NCBI RefSeq assembly: GCF_006716125.1
Contig: NZ_VFOM01000001.1
Location: 1,550,001 to 1,614,000 of the forward strand
DNA length: 64,000 bases
Direction: 5' to 3'
Source: Homoserinimonas aerilata
GTDB taxonomy: Bacteria > Actinomycetota > Actinomycetes > Actinomycetales > Microbacteriaceae
A program made the position numbers and the translations under genes. The notes beneath the pieces were generated by a model. The model saw nothing but the letters and a program-made list of their open reading frames with translations, had not been told where the DNA came from and did not search any database. Each line of letters starts with the position of its first letter. Within the stretch, counting starts at the first letter, position 1. Shown here piece after piece: positions 49,493 to 57,443 of the stretch.

Positions 49493-51507
49493 GATGCGCT
49501 CTCCTGCCTGACGACGCGCACGGCGCCTGCCGGAACGGTGACGGAGCCCACAGCATCCGCACCAGTGATGAGTTCTCGCCCCGAGACCTGGACCTCAATG
49601 GCGGAATGTGAGTGGTTGATGACGAAGGCGTAACTGCGGCCCTCGGCGACACGACGCACGACCTCGACGTCGTGGCCCGCGGCATCCGAGAACGGCACGA
49701 CTCCCGCCTCGGAGGCGACTCGCCCGAAGAGCTCGCGGAGCGCATCCGCCTCAAGGACTGTTGCGAGATACCAGGCGACGCCGGCACCGTGCTCATTGCG
49801 AGTGAAAGCAGGGATGCCCGCAAGAGCACCCTCAGAGAAGCGCGAGACGACGGATGCCGTCGTGGTCGAGAGGCGCTCACCCCAGAGGCGCGCGCTCTCA
49901 CCCGAGTCGAGGGTGACACGAACCTCGGGCGGCAGCGGCACGAACTCCTCGACGCGCACGCCGAGCGCATCACGGAAAGCGCCCGGATACCCACCGAGGC
50001 GCACCCTGTCGTCTTCGTCGGCGATACCGCTGAAGAAGGTCACAAGGGCATGCCCGCCCTGCGCGATGTGCTCATTGACGACAGTCGCCTGGGCGTCGCT
50101 CACCATGTACAGGGCAGGAACGACGACAAGCCTGTACCCCTCGAGGCTCGCCCCTGGGGCGACGATGTCGACGGTGAGCCCCAGATCACGGAGAGCTCCA
50201 TAGGAGGCGTGCACCTGCTGCAGATAGTCGACACCCTGCGACGGCCTGCTCTCGCCATCGAAGGCCCACCACGACTCCCAGCTGAAGACGAGCGCCACAT
50301 CGGCGACAACCCTCGAGCCAGCGACCTCGCCAAGCCGATTCAGGATAGACCCCAGCTCGACGACCTCGCGCCACACCGCCGAATCCGTTCCAGCATGCGG
50401 CAACATCGCCGAATGGAATTTCTCGGATCCCTGCACCGAGGCGCGCCACTGGAAGAAACAGATACCGTCGGCGCCGCGTGCGACATGCGACAAGGAATTG
50501 CGAGTGAACTCGCCCGGCTCCTTCGCGATGTTGTACGGCTGCCAGTTGACCGCACTCGTCGCGCTCTCCATCAGGAGCCACGGCGCGCCGCCCGAAAGCC
50601 CCCGAGTGAGGTCAGCCGCGAACGACAGCTCCGTCACTGGCTCGCCGAGGCGGTGGTCGAGGTAGTGATCGTTGGCGATGACGTCCATCTCGGGCGCCCA
50701 GCTCCAGTAGTCGAGGTTACGGATATGCGCCGTGACCATGAAGTTCGTCGTCACAGGCACCGAACTGTGCCTGCGGATGGCCGTGACCTCCCCGCGGTAG
50801 TAGTCGAGCAGCTCGTCTGAGCTGAAGCGGTGGAAGTCGATTGTCTGCATCGGGTTGCGGCTCGAGAGAGTCAGCAACGGGGGCAGTATCTCGGCCCAGT
50901 CACCATATCGCTGACTCCAGAACGATGTGCCCCACGCCGCGTTGAGCGCATCGATGGTGATGTAGCGACGCTGCAGCCAGGAGCGGAACGCGGCGGCGCT
51001 TGCTTCGTCGTAGCAGAGCGCATTGTGGCATCCGAGTTCATTGGAAACATGCCACAGCGCAATCGCCGGATGCGATCCGTATCGTTCTGCGACAGCATCG
51101 ACGAGGGCGAGCGCGTGCTCGCGGAACACCGGCGAGCTGGGGCACCAGGCCTGGCGACCGCCCGGATAGCGGGTCGTTCCATCGGCCACGACAGGCAGGA
51201 TCTCCGGATGCGCATGGCTCAGCCAAGGTGGCGCCGACGCGGTGCCGGTGCCGAGATTGATGCGGATGCCTGCCCCGTGGAGCAGCTCAATGACGGTGTC
51301 GAGGTCGGCGAAGTCGAACTCACCCGGCCCTCGCTGGAGCTGCGACCATCCGAAGATGTTGACGGCTACCAGATCGACGCCCGCCTGGCGCATGAGCTCG
51401 ACGTCTTCGCGCCACACCTCGGGGCTCCACTGCTCGGGGTTGTAGTCGCAGCCGAATGCGATGCCCGCGTGGACGAAGGGGGTTTCTCCGCCTGTGGTGG
51501 CGTTCAT
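49489..51507 (-). CDS. Beta-galactosidase, glycoside hydrolase family 42
   Basis: 672 residues, AGGAG just before the ATG. GH42 features: GCDYNPEQWSPEVW at the start of the barrel, HVSNELGCHN with the acid/base Glu, WLLMESATSAVNW with the nucleophile Glu, then a trimerisation domain and a small C-terminal beta domain. Cytoplasmic. First gene of the galactoside operon, behind two LacI-type operators. Hydrolyses beta-galactosides brought in by the linked transporter. Confidence 0.94.
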   Translation of the reverse strand: MNATTGGETPFVHAGIAFGCDYNPEQWSPEVWREDVELMRQAGVDLVAVNIFGWSQLQRGPGEFDFADLDTVIELLHGAGIRINLGTGTASAPPWLSHAHPEILPVVADGTTRYPGGRQAWCPSSPVFREHALALVDAVAERYGSHPAIALWHVSNELGCHNALCYDEASAAAFRSWLQRRYITIDALNAAWGTSFWSQRYGDWAEILPPLLTLSSRNPMQTIDFHRFSSDELLDYYRGEVTAIRRHSSVPVTTNFMVTAHIRNLDYWSWAPEMDVIANDHYLDHRLGEPVTELSFAADLTRGLSGGAPWLLMESATSAVNWQPYNIAKEPGEFTRNSLSHVARGADGICFFQWRASVQGSEKFHSAMLPHAGTDSAVWREVVELGSILNRLGEVAGSRVVADVALVFSWESWWAFDGESRPSQGVDYLQQVHASYGALRDLGLTVDIVAPGASLEGYRLVVVPALYMVSDAQATVVNEHIAQGGHALVTFFSGIADEDDRVRLGGYPGAFRDALGVRVEEFVPLPPEVRVTLDSGESARLWGERLSTTTASVVSRFSEGALAGIPAFTRNEHGAGVAWYLATVLEADALRELFGRVASEAGVVPFSDAAGHDVEVVRRVAEGRSYAFVINHSHSAIEVQVSGRELITGADAVGSVTVPAGAVRVVRQESAS

Positions 51508-51552
51508 CGATCTCCTGTCAGAACCTCATCGGAGTCGATTGCGACGCCGATG

Positions 51553-51570
51553 TCTGTGAACGTGCACAGA
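51553..51570. promoter_or_regulatory. LacI-type operator 1 of the galactoside operon
   Basis: TCTGTGAACGTGCACAGA: arms TCTGTG/CACAGA around AACGTG. Near-identical to operator 2, 46 bases away (same face after about 4.4 turns). Lies 45 bases before the beta-galactosidase start. Confidence 0.75.
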
Positions 51571-51598
51571 TAAGGACGACGAACTGCACGACATCTAT

Positions 51599-51616
51599 TC
51601 TGTGAACGTACACAGA
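51599..51616. promoter_or_regulatory. LacI-type operator 2 of the galactoside operon
   Basis: TCTGTGAACGTACACAGA, differing from operator 1 in one base. It lies 41 bases before the -10 hexamer of the lacI-type gene, so it can control both directions. Confidence 0.75.
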
Positions 51617-51668
51617 TTAGGGAGAACCGGGGGCACATGTCAAGATGCCGTGGCGTTAGAGTAAGGCA

Positions 51669-52691
51669 ATGGGCAGCACCTCGCAGAGGAGAAAACGGGC
51701 GACGATTCATGACGTCGCTGTCGAAGCGGGTATCTCCCGCGGCACCGTCAGCAGGGTCGTCAATGGCGAGAGATACGTCTCAGAGGCCGCCCGAACGGCC
51801 ATAGAAGACGCCATCGCCAAGGTGGGCTACGTGCCCAACACCGCTGCGAGAAATCTGGTCATGCAGAAGACCCAGGCCGTCGGCTTCATCGTGCACGAGC
51901 CACACTCCCTCTTCCTCAACGACCCCAACATCGGCGAGATCCTGCTCGGCGCCAACGCGAGCCTCTCCGACGCCGACTACCAGATGGTGTGCCTCGTCAT
52001 CGACTCCGACCGCGACACCGACCGGGTCGCCCGCTACCTCAGCGGCGGCTTCGTCGACGGCGCCATCATCGTCTCAGCCCGCAAGAACGACCCCATAACG
52101 CGAGTTGTCTCCGGGCTGGACCTGCCCGCCGTCTTCGTAGGACATCCGCCAGAGTTAGATGACGTACCCTTCGTCGGAATCGACAACAGGGGCTCGGCCG
52201 CCGCCATCACCTCACGCCTGCTGGAAACGGGACGCAGGCGCGTCGGAATGATCGCGGCCGCCCTCGACCGCGACTCTGGCGCCGACCGGCTCGCCGGCTT
52301 CACTGACGCGCTCGGCGATCACTTCGACCCTCGCCTCGTCGTCGAGGTCCCCCTGTATGAGTACTCGGCGGGCGTCACCGGCATGCGCGAGCTGCTCGCG
52401 CGGGAGCCGAACATCGACGGTGTCTTCGCGGCATCCGACGCCGTCGCAGCCGGCGCGCTTGAGGCCATCCGCGAGGCGGGGCTCAGCGTGCCAGGCGACA
52501 TCGGCATCGTCGGTTTCGACGACAGTTCGTGGGCCGCGCGCTGCTCTCCGCAACTCTCGACCATCCACCAGCCCGCGGGGAGTCTCGGGCGCCGCGCTGC
52601 CGAAACCGTTCTCGCCCAACTGCGCGGTGACGAAGTGAAGTTGGGCGGCATCCTGCTCGACACGCCCATCATCTGGCGCGACTCCGCCTGA
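51669..52691 (+). CDS. LacI-family transcriptional regulator of the galactoside operon
   Basis: 340 residues. Helix-turn-helix and hinge: TIHDVAVEAGISRGTVSRVVN then YVPNTAARNLVMQKTQ. Effector domain of the periplasmic-binding type with GFDDSSWAARCSPQLSTIHQP near the C terminus. TAGAGT (51657-51662) six bases before the ATG marks a leaderless message. Divergent from the GH42 operon; the twin operators between them are the likely binding sites, with galactose or a galactoside as inducer. Confidence 0.94.
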   Translation: MGSTSQRRKRATIHDVAVEAGISRGTVSRVVNGERYVSEAARTAIEDAIAKVGYVPNTAARNLVMQKTQAVGFIVHEPHSLFLNDPNIGEILLGANASLSDADYQMVCLVIDSDRDTDRVARYLSGGFVDGAIIVSARKNDPITRVVSGLDLPAVFVGHPPELDDVPFVGIDNRGSAAAITSRLLETGRRRVGMIAAALDRDSGADRLAGFTDALGDHFDPRLVVEVPLYEYSAGVTGMRELLAREPNIDGVFAASDAVAAGALEAIREAGLSVPGDIGIVGFDDSSWAARCSPQLSTIHQPAGSLGRRAAETVLAQLRGDEVKLGGILLDTPIIWRDSA

Positions 52692-52719
52692 GCCCGCGCG
52701 ACCCCACCCCGAACAGCAG

Positions 52720-52781
52720 CGGCTGCAGTTTGTCGCGACGGCGGCTGAACATTCCGCAGCCGTCGCGACAAACTGCAGCCG
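52720..52781. repeat. 23-base perfect inverted repeat
   Basis: CGGCTGCAGTTTGTCGCGAC... (52720-52742) and its exact complement at 52759-52781, separated by 16 bases. Lies between the convergent lacI-type and CAP genes. No T-run on either side. The stem is much longer than a normal terminator, so it may be a small interspersed element as well as a transcription barrier. Confidence 0.85.
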
Positions 52782-52815
52782 TCGAGCGGTTCAGGTGTGC
52801 GGGCCGCGCGGTGGC

Positions 52816-53907
52816 TCAGCTCCGGATGAAGCGAGCCCGCACACGCGGGAACACGGCGGCCCCCAGCAACAGGATGGCCGCAGCCAGCGAGGCCAGCACG
52901 GCCGGCTGCAGAGGAACAGCCATGATGGCCTGCTCCCCGCCCGCGGACGCAAGGCCTCGGACCTGACCGGTGGCGTGGGCATCCGCACCCCTGCCAGCAG
53001 TCGCGGCGTCATCGGCCGTCGGCAGCTGGGCCGCGAAGCCCGCAAACACCGGGCTCTTCGTCGGAGTCGGTGTCGGTGACGGCTCCTCAGCCGCCGGGGC
53101 ACCGTCGTGTGACGGGGCCGCAGCCGCAGCGGCCTTCGCCGTAGAGCCACCCCTCGCCGACGACACGGGCGCCGAGGCCGGGCCTGCGCCGCCCCTCGCC
53201 GGTGCCGCAGCCGCAACAGGAACGGGTGCCGCCGCGACCGGCGCGGGAGCCGGGGCCGGAGCGGGCGCAGGCGCCGGAGCTGGGGCCGGCGCAGGCGCCG
53301 GAGCTGGGGCCGGCGCAGGCGCCGGAGCCGGGGCTGGCGCCGGAGCGGGCGCTCCGTATTTGGCGAACACCTCGACCGACCAGGTCGTGCCGCCCGCGCT
53401 GATGTGCGCGATTCCGATGTCGGTGAAGTCGCCGAGCACATTCTTCTGGTGCCCAGGGGACGCCATCCAGGCGGCGTGCACATCGGCACCCGTCGCGTAG
53501 CCGTTGCCGACGTTCTCGCCGGCACCGGTCCATCCGCCGGGGATCTGCGCCGAATAGGACGGGTTGTGCGAGAGCACGTTGTTGGCCGCCATCTGGTTCG
53601 CCCAGGCGAGCGCAACGGCGTTCAGCGAGCCGTTCATCGTGAGCGCGCCCTTGCCCGCCGCGGCACGCGACTGGTTGACGAGCGCCTGGATGGTGCCCTC
53701 GTCGAAGGCCGAGGCCGGGCCTGCACCGAGCGGCACGAGAGCAAGCCCCAACAGGAGCGCACCGGCGGCCGCGAGCAGCCGCTGCGGCGCAGAACGCCCC
53801 CGCGCCCGACGCACCCCAGCCGCACGCTCGATCGTTGTCTCCGCGGCATACGCACGCGCTGTCACCAGACGCACGTAGCGTCTGGACTCCCCCCGAAGTC
53901 CCCACAT
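52816..53907 (-). CDS. Secreted CAP-domain (SCP) protein with Pro-Ala tail
   Basis: 363 residues from ATG 53907; TAATGT seven bases upstream marks a leaderless start. Long basic N-region, signal core LLAAAGALLLGLALVPLGAG and cleavage after ASA. CAP domain with the His-Glu-Glu-His set: SHNPSY, AGENVG, SVEVFAK and SPGHQKNVL. Then about 19 Pro-Ala repeats, a Ser/Thr/Pro/Ala-rich stalk and a C-terminal membrane segment with RVRARF, as in wall-spanning anchored proteins. The repeat is built from 24-base DNA units. Function of bacterial CAP proteins is not settled. Confidence 0.9.
   Translation of the reverse strand: MWGLRGESRRYVRLVTARAYAAETTIERAAGVRRARGRSAPQRLLAAAGALLLGLALVPLGAGPASAFDEGTIQALVNQSRAAAGKGALTMNGSLNAVALAWANQMAANNVLSHNPSYSAQIPGGWTGAGENVGNGYATGADVHAAWMASPGHQKNVLGDFTDIGIAHISAGGTTWSVEVFAKYGAPAPAPAPAPAPAPAPAPAPAPAPAPAPAPAPAPAPAPVAAAPVPVAAAAPARGGAGPASAPVSSARGGSTAKAAAAAAPSHDGAPAAEEPSPTPTPTKSPVFAGFAAQLPTADDAATAGRGADAHATGQVRGLASAGGEQAIMAVPLQPAVLASLAAAILLLGAAVFPRVRARFIRS
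53270..53317. repeat. 24-base tandem repeat coding for Ala-Pro pairs
   Basis: Two exact 24-base units (53270-53293, 53294-53317) and degenerate flanking copies within the CAP gene, from about 53236 to 53352. Each unit codes for four Ala-Pro pairs, so copy number can change without a frameshift. Confidence 0.75.
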
Positions 53908-53950
53908 GGTGATCACATTAGCGTCCCGGGAGGGCAATGAGAAGAGAAAA

Positions 53951-53991
53951 GGTCACAATCGCGCGATATACCGTAGCGCGCGATTGTGACC
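53951..53991 (-). terminator. Rho-independent terminator of the deoxyribose operon
   Basis: GGTCACAATCGCGCG (53951-53965) and CGCGCGATTGTGACC (53977-53991) form a perfect 15-base-pair stem with an 11-base loop. On the minus strand TTTTCTCTTCTC follows directly. It is 45 bases behind the last gene of the leftward operon. Confidence 0.92.
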
Positions 53992-54036
53992 CCTGCGCGG
54001 CCTCCCCCAGACGGCGGGCGAGGCCACCGAAACACC

Positions 54037-54891
54037 TCAGATAAGACTCTTCGGATGCCAGACCGTCTTCGTCTCCGTGAAGAAGGTCACGCGGTCGAGC
54101 GATGCGGTCGGGATGCCCGACTCCGGCGGCAGAACGCGCTTCAGCGTGTCGGCGGCCGCGATCTGCAGCTCCACCCAGTCGAGGCCCTCGGCCCCGGCCA
54201 GATCGATCGCGTTCACATCGGCATGGCCCGCGAGCCACGGTGCGACCTCCGCAGCGGAACCGGTGAGCACATTGACCACCCCGCCGGGAACATCGCTCGT
54301 CGCCAGCACCTCGGCGAGGCTGATCGCGCTCAGCGGCGCAGACTCGCTCGCCAACACGACCACCGTGTTGCCGCTCACCAGCACCGGCGCGACGACGCTC
54401 GCCAGCCCCAGAAGCGAGGAACCCTGCGGCGCGACGACGGCCACAACACCCGTCGGCTCCGGGGTCGAGATGTTGAAGAACGGGCCACTCACGCCGTTGC
54501 CGTTTCCGGCCACCTGAATGTACTTGTCAGCCCAGCCCGCGTACCAGACCCACACATCGATGGCGGCGTCCACCTGGCGCTGAGCCACAGCATCCGTCAC
54601 ACCCTCCTGGCTGCGGATCTCGTCGACGAACTGCGCCCGACGACCCTCCAACAGCTCTGCGATGCGGTACAGAACCTGCCCGCGGTTGTAGCCCGTCGCC
54701 CCCGACCAGCCAGGGAATGCCTTGCGGGCGGCGACGACCGCGTCACGGGCATCCTTGCGCGACGCCTTCGCCGCATTCGCCAGGAACGCGCCCTTCGCGG
54801 TCGCCACCTCGTAGGTACGACCCGACTCGCTGCGCGGGAACTTACCGCCGATGAACAGCTTGTAGGTCTTGGGAATGGTGAGGTGTGACAT
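54037..54891 (-). CDS. Truncated, non-catalytic aldehyde-dehydrogenase-like protein
   Basis: 284 residues that match only the NAD-binding half of aldehyde dehydrogenases (YKLFIGGKFPRSESGRTYEV, VLYRIAELLEGRRAQFVDEI, GNTVVVLASESAPLSAISLAEVL). The catalytic domain with the active Cys and the ELGG Glu is missing: after GLDWVELQIAAADTLKRVL the protein turns to an unrelated short tail. Frame and codon use are intact, so it is not simple decay. It follows the full-length enzyme directly and may be a structural partner of it. Confidence 0.85.
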   Translation of the reverse strand: MSHLTIPKTYKLFIGGKFPRSESGRTYEVATAKGAFLANAAKASRKDARDAVVAARKAFPGWSGATGYNRGQVLYRIAELLEGRRAQFVDEIRSQEGVTDAVAQRQVDAAIDVWVWYAGWADKYIQVAGNGNGVSGPFFNISTPEPTGVVAVVAPQGSSLLGLASVVAPVLVSGNTVVVLASESAPLSAISLAEVLATSDVPGGVVNVLTGSAAEVAPWLAGHADVNAIDLAGAEGLDWVELQIAAADTLKRVLPPESGIPTASLDRVTFFTETKTVWHPKSLI

Positions 54892-56418
54892 CTACTTGGC
54901 ACCCTTCTTGATGGACTTGCGGGGAGTCTTGGTTTCGAGACGGCCGCGGACGGCCTCCTCAACCCGCGGGGTACTGCTCAACCCGCTCGACTGGAGGTAC
55001 GCGGCGAGGCCGTGGCGGCCGCCCTCGCGACCGTAACCCGACTCCTTGTAGCCACCGAAGGGGCTGGCCGGGTCGAAACGGTTGAACGTGTTCGCCCACA
55101 CCACACCGGCGCGCAGCTGATCGGCAACGGCGAGGATGCGGCTGCCCTTGTCGCTCCAGATGCCCGCAGACAGCCCGTACGGCGTGTTGTTCGCCTTCGC
55201 GATCGCCTCCGCCGGGGTGCGGAATGTCAGCACCGACAGCACGGGGCCGAAGATCTCGTCACGCGCGATGCGGTGGCTCTGCGACACATTCGTGAAGATC
55301 GTCGGCGCGAACCAGAAACCCTTCTCCGGCAGATCGCACGCCGGCGACCAGCGCTCAGCACCCTCCTGCTCACCGATCGCGCTCAGTTCGCGGATGCGGT
55401 CGAGCTGCTCCCGCGAATTGATCGCACCGATGTCGGTGTTCTTGTCGAGCGGATCGCCCACGCGCAGCGTCTCGAGGCGCGACTTGAGCCGGGAGACGAC
55501 GTCGTCGTGGATGTTCTCCTGCACGAGCAGGCGGCTGCCAGCGCAGCAGACATGCCCCTGATTGAAGAAGATGCCGTTGACGATGCCCTCGATCGCCTGA
55601 TCGATGGGGGCGTCGTCGAAGACGATGTTCGCCGCCTTGCCGCCCAGCTCGAGGGTGAGCTTCTTGCCCGTGCCCGCCGTCGACTTCGCGATGGCGCGAC
55701 CCACCGCGGTCGACCCTGTGAAGGCGACCTTGTTGACATCCGTGTGATTCACGAGCGCAGCGCCCGTGTCACCGGCACCCGTGATGATGTTGACCACGCC
55801 CGGCGGAAGCTCCGCCTGCTGCAGGATCTCGGCGAAGATGAGCGCCGACAGCGGCGTCGTCTCGGCCGGCTTGATCACGACCGTGTTGCCCGCGGCGAGC
55901 GCCGGGGCGATCTTCCAGGCGAGCATCAGCAGAGGGAAGTTCCACGGGATGACCTGCGCGGCCACACCCAGAGCGCGAGGGTTCGCGCCCAGCCCGGCAT
56001 GATCGAGCTTGTCGGCCCAGCCCGCGTAGTAGAAGAACCAGGCTGCGACAAGAGGAACATCGACGTCGCGGCTCTCCTTGATCGGCTTGCCGTTGTCGAG
56101 GCTCTCCGCGACGGCCAGCTCGCGCGCCCGCTCCTGCACCAGACGGGCGATGCGGAACAGGTACTTGCCGCGGTCGCTGCCGCTCATGCGCGACCAGGTG
56201 CGATGGTAGGCGCGGCGCGCGGCCGCAACCGCCAGATCGACGTCGGCGGCGTTCGCGTTCGAGATCTCGGCGATGTGCTCCTCCGTCGCCGGAGAGATCG
56301 TCGAGAAGCCCTCACCGCGGCCGTCGACGAACTCGCCGTCGATGAAGAGGCCATAGGAGGGGCGGAGGTTCAGGATCGCCTTCGACTCGGGAGCCGGGGC
56401 GTATTCGAGAAATGACAT
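54892..56418 (-). CDS. NAD-dependent aldehyde dehydrogenase of the deoxyribose operon
   Basis: 508 residues, AAGGAG seven bases before the ATG. Catalytic Cys291 in FFNQGHVCCAGSR, base Glu257 in LELGGKAA, PWNFPLLMLAWKIAPALAAG in the cofactor domain. In a deoC operon the expected job is oxidation of the acetaldehyde released from deoxyribose-5-phosphate. The C-terminal residues 485-496 (VEEAVRGRLET) are encoded by a 34-base interspersed repeat, giving an extra tail KTPRKSIKKGAK. The stop abuts the ATG of the truncated partner. Confidence 0.92.
   Translation of the reverse strand: MSFLEYAPAPESKAILNLRPSYGLFIDGEFVDGRGEGFSTISPATEEHIAEISNANAADVDLAVAAARRAYHRTWSRMSGSDRGKYLFRIARLVQERARELAVAESLDNGKPIKESRDVDVPLVAAWFFYYAGWADKLDHAGLGANPRALGVAAQVIPWNFPLLMLAWKIAPALAAGNTVVIKPAETTPLSALIFAEILQQAELPPGVVNIITGAGDTGAALVNHTDVNKVAFTGSTAVGRAIAKSTAGTGKKLTLELGGKAANIVFDDAPIDQAIEGIVNGIFFNQGHVCCAGSRLLVQENIHDDVVSRLKSRLETLRVGDPLDKNTDIGAINSREQLDRIRELSAIGEQEGAERWSPACDLPEKGFWFAPTIFTNVSQSHRIARDEIFGPVLSVLTFRTPAEAIAKANNTPYGLSAGIWSDKGSRILAVADQLRAGVVWANTFNRFDPASPFGGYKESGYGREGGRHGLAAYLQSSGLSSTPRVEEAVRGRLETKTPRKSIKKGAK
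54931..54964. repeat. GGTTTCGAGACG repeat inside the aldehyde dehydrogenase gene
   Basis: 34 bases beginning GGTTTCGAGACGGCC and ending CGGCCTCCTCAACC, the same ends as the copies at 18.8 kb and 59.6 kb but with a GGCC-rich palindromic centre. It keeps the reading frame open and is translated near the C terminus. Confidence 0.8.
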
Positions 56419-56429
56419 GGTGGCGCTCC

Positions 56430-57443
56430 TTAAGCGACGGTGACGTAGTCGGGGCCCGAGTAGCGGCCGGTCGACAGTTTCTGGCGCTGCAGCAGCACAT
56501 CGTTGAGCAGGCTCGACGCGCCGAAACGGAACAGGTGCGGCTGCAGCCACTCCTCCCCCACGACCTCCGCCACCGCGACCAGATACTTGATGGCATCCTT
56601 CGTCGTGCTGATGCCGCCGGCAGGTTTCACACCGACGCGCTCGCCCGTGAGCCTGTACCAGTCACGCACGACCTCCAGCATGAGCACCGTCACCGGCAGC
56701 GTCGCCGCCGGCTGCACCTTGCCCGTGCTGGTCTTGATGAAGTCACCGCCGGCGAGAATCGACAGCCAGGATGCGCGACGCACATTGTCGTAGGTGTTCA
56801 GCTCGCCCGTCTCCAGAATGACCTTCAGGTGCGCGTAGCTGCCATCCGCCTTTCGGCACGCCTCCTTCACGGCGACGATCTGGTCGAAGACCAGCCCGTA
56901 GCGACCCGAGAGGAATGCGCCGCGGTCGATGACCATGTCGATCTCGTCCGCGCCGGCGGCAACAGCATCCGCCGTGTCGGCCAGCTTCACCGCGAGCGAC
57001 GCACGACCGCTCGGGAATGCCGTCGCGACAGCAGCCACATTGACGCCGCCCTCGTCGGGATCGCCATGGTTGGCGCCCAGCGCGGTCACGGCATCCGCAA
57101 CCATGTCGCCGTACACGCAGACGGCCGCGACACGCGGGGTCGACGGATCGGACGGGTCGGGCGTGACCGCCTTCGACACGAGCGAATGCACCTTGCCGGG
57201 GGTGTCGGCGCCCTCGAGGGTCGTCAGGTCGATGAGCGAGATGATCTTGTCGATCGCCCACACCTTCGACGTCGTCTTGATGGAGCGCGACGCCAGACCG
57301 GCAGCGCGCGCCTCCAGGCCGACGGCGTCGACACCGGGGATGCCGTCCAGATGGCGTTTGAGGCTCGTCTCGGTGAGATCAGCCCCGATCAGCTGGATGG
57401 CCCGCTCGGCGGGCGCCAGGGCGACGGGTCGTTCTATCGTCAT
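56430..57443 (-). CDS. deoC: Deoxyribose-phosphate aldolase (long form)
   Basis: 337 residues, longer than the 220-260 of most bacterial enzymes and close to the animal-type DERA. Class I aldolase TIM barrel: DEIDMVIDRGAFLSG, LKVILETGEL, DFIKTSTGK with the Schiff-base Lys, and VGVKPAGGIS with the second Lys. Splits 2-deoxyribose-5-phosphate to glyceraldehyde-3-phosphate and acetaldehyde. The start overlaps the regulator stop by four bases; the aldehyde dehydrogenase follows after 11 bases. Confidence 0.95.
   Translation of the reverse strand: MTIERPVALAPAERAIQLIGADLTETSLKRHLDGIPGVDAVGLEARAAGLASRSIKTTSKVWAIDKIISLIDLTTLEGADTPGKVHSLVSKAVTPDPSDPSTPRVAAVCVYGDMVADAVTALGANHGDPDEGGVNVAAVATAFPSGRASLAVKLADTADAVAAGADEIDMVIDRGAFLSGRYGLVFDQIVAVKEACRKADGSYAHLKVILETGELNTYDNVRRASWLSILAGGDFIKTSTGKVQPAATLPVTVLMLEVVRDWYRLTGERVGVKPAGGISTTKDAIKYLVAVAEVVGEEWLQPHLFRFGASSLLNDVLLQRQKLSTGRYSGPDYVTVA

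Noticed and set aside
49612-50820. 402-codon plus-strand frame inside the beta-galactosidase gene
   Set aside because: Antisense to an intact GH42 enzyme; product rich in Arg and Asp with no recognisable fold.
53236-53352. Array-like repeats that could suggest CRISPR
   Set aside because: Units are contiguous without spacers and code in frame for Ala-Pro pairs of the CAP protein.
53951-53991. 15-base perfect dyad considered as an operator of the CAP gene
   Set aside because: A T-rich run follows on the minus strand directly behind the aldehyde dehydrogenase operon; it is a Rho-independent terminator.
55012-56415. 467-codon plus-strand frame over the aldehyde dehydrogenase gene
   Set aside because: Shadow of a gene with full catalytic motifs; no independent evidence.
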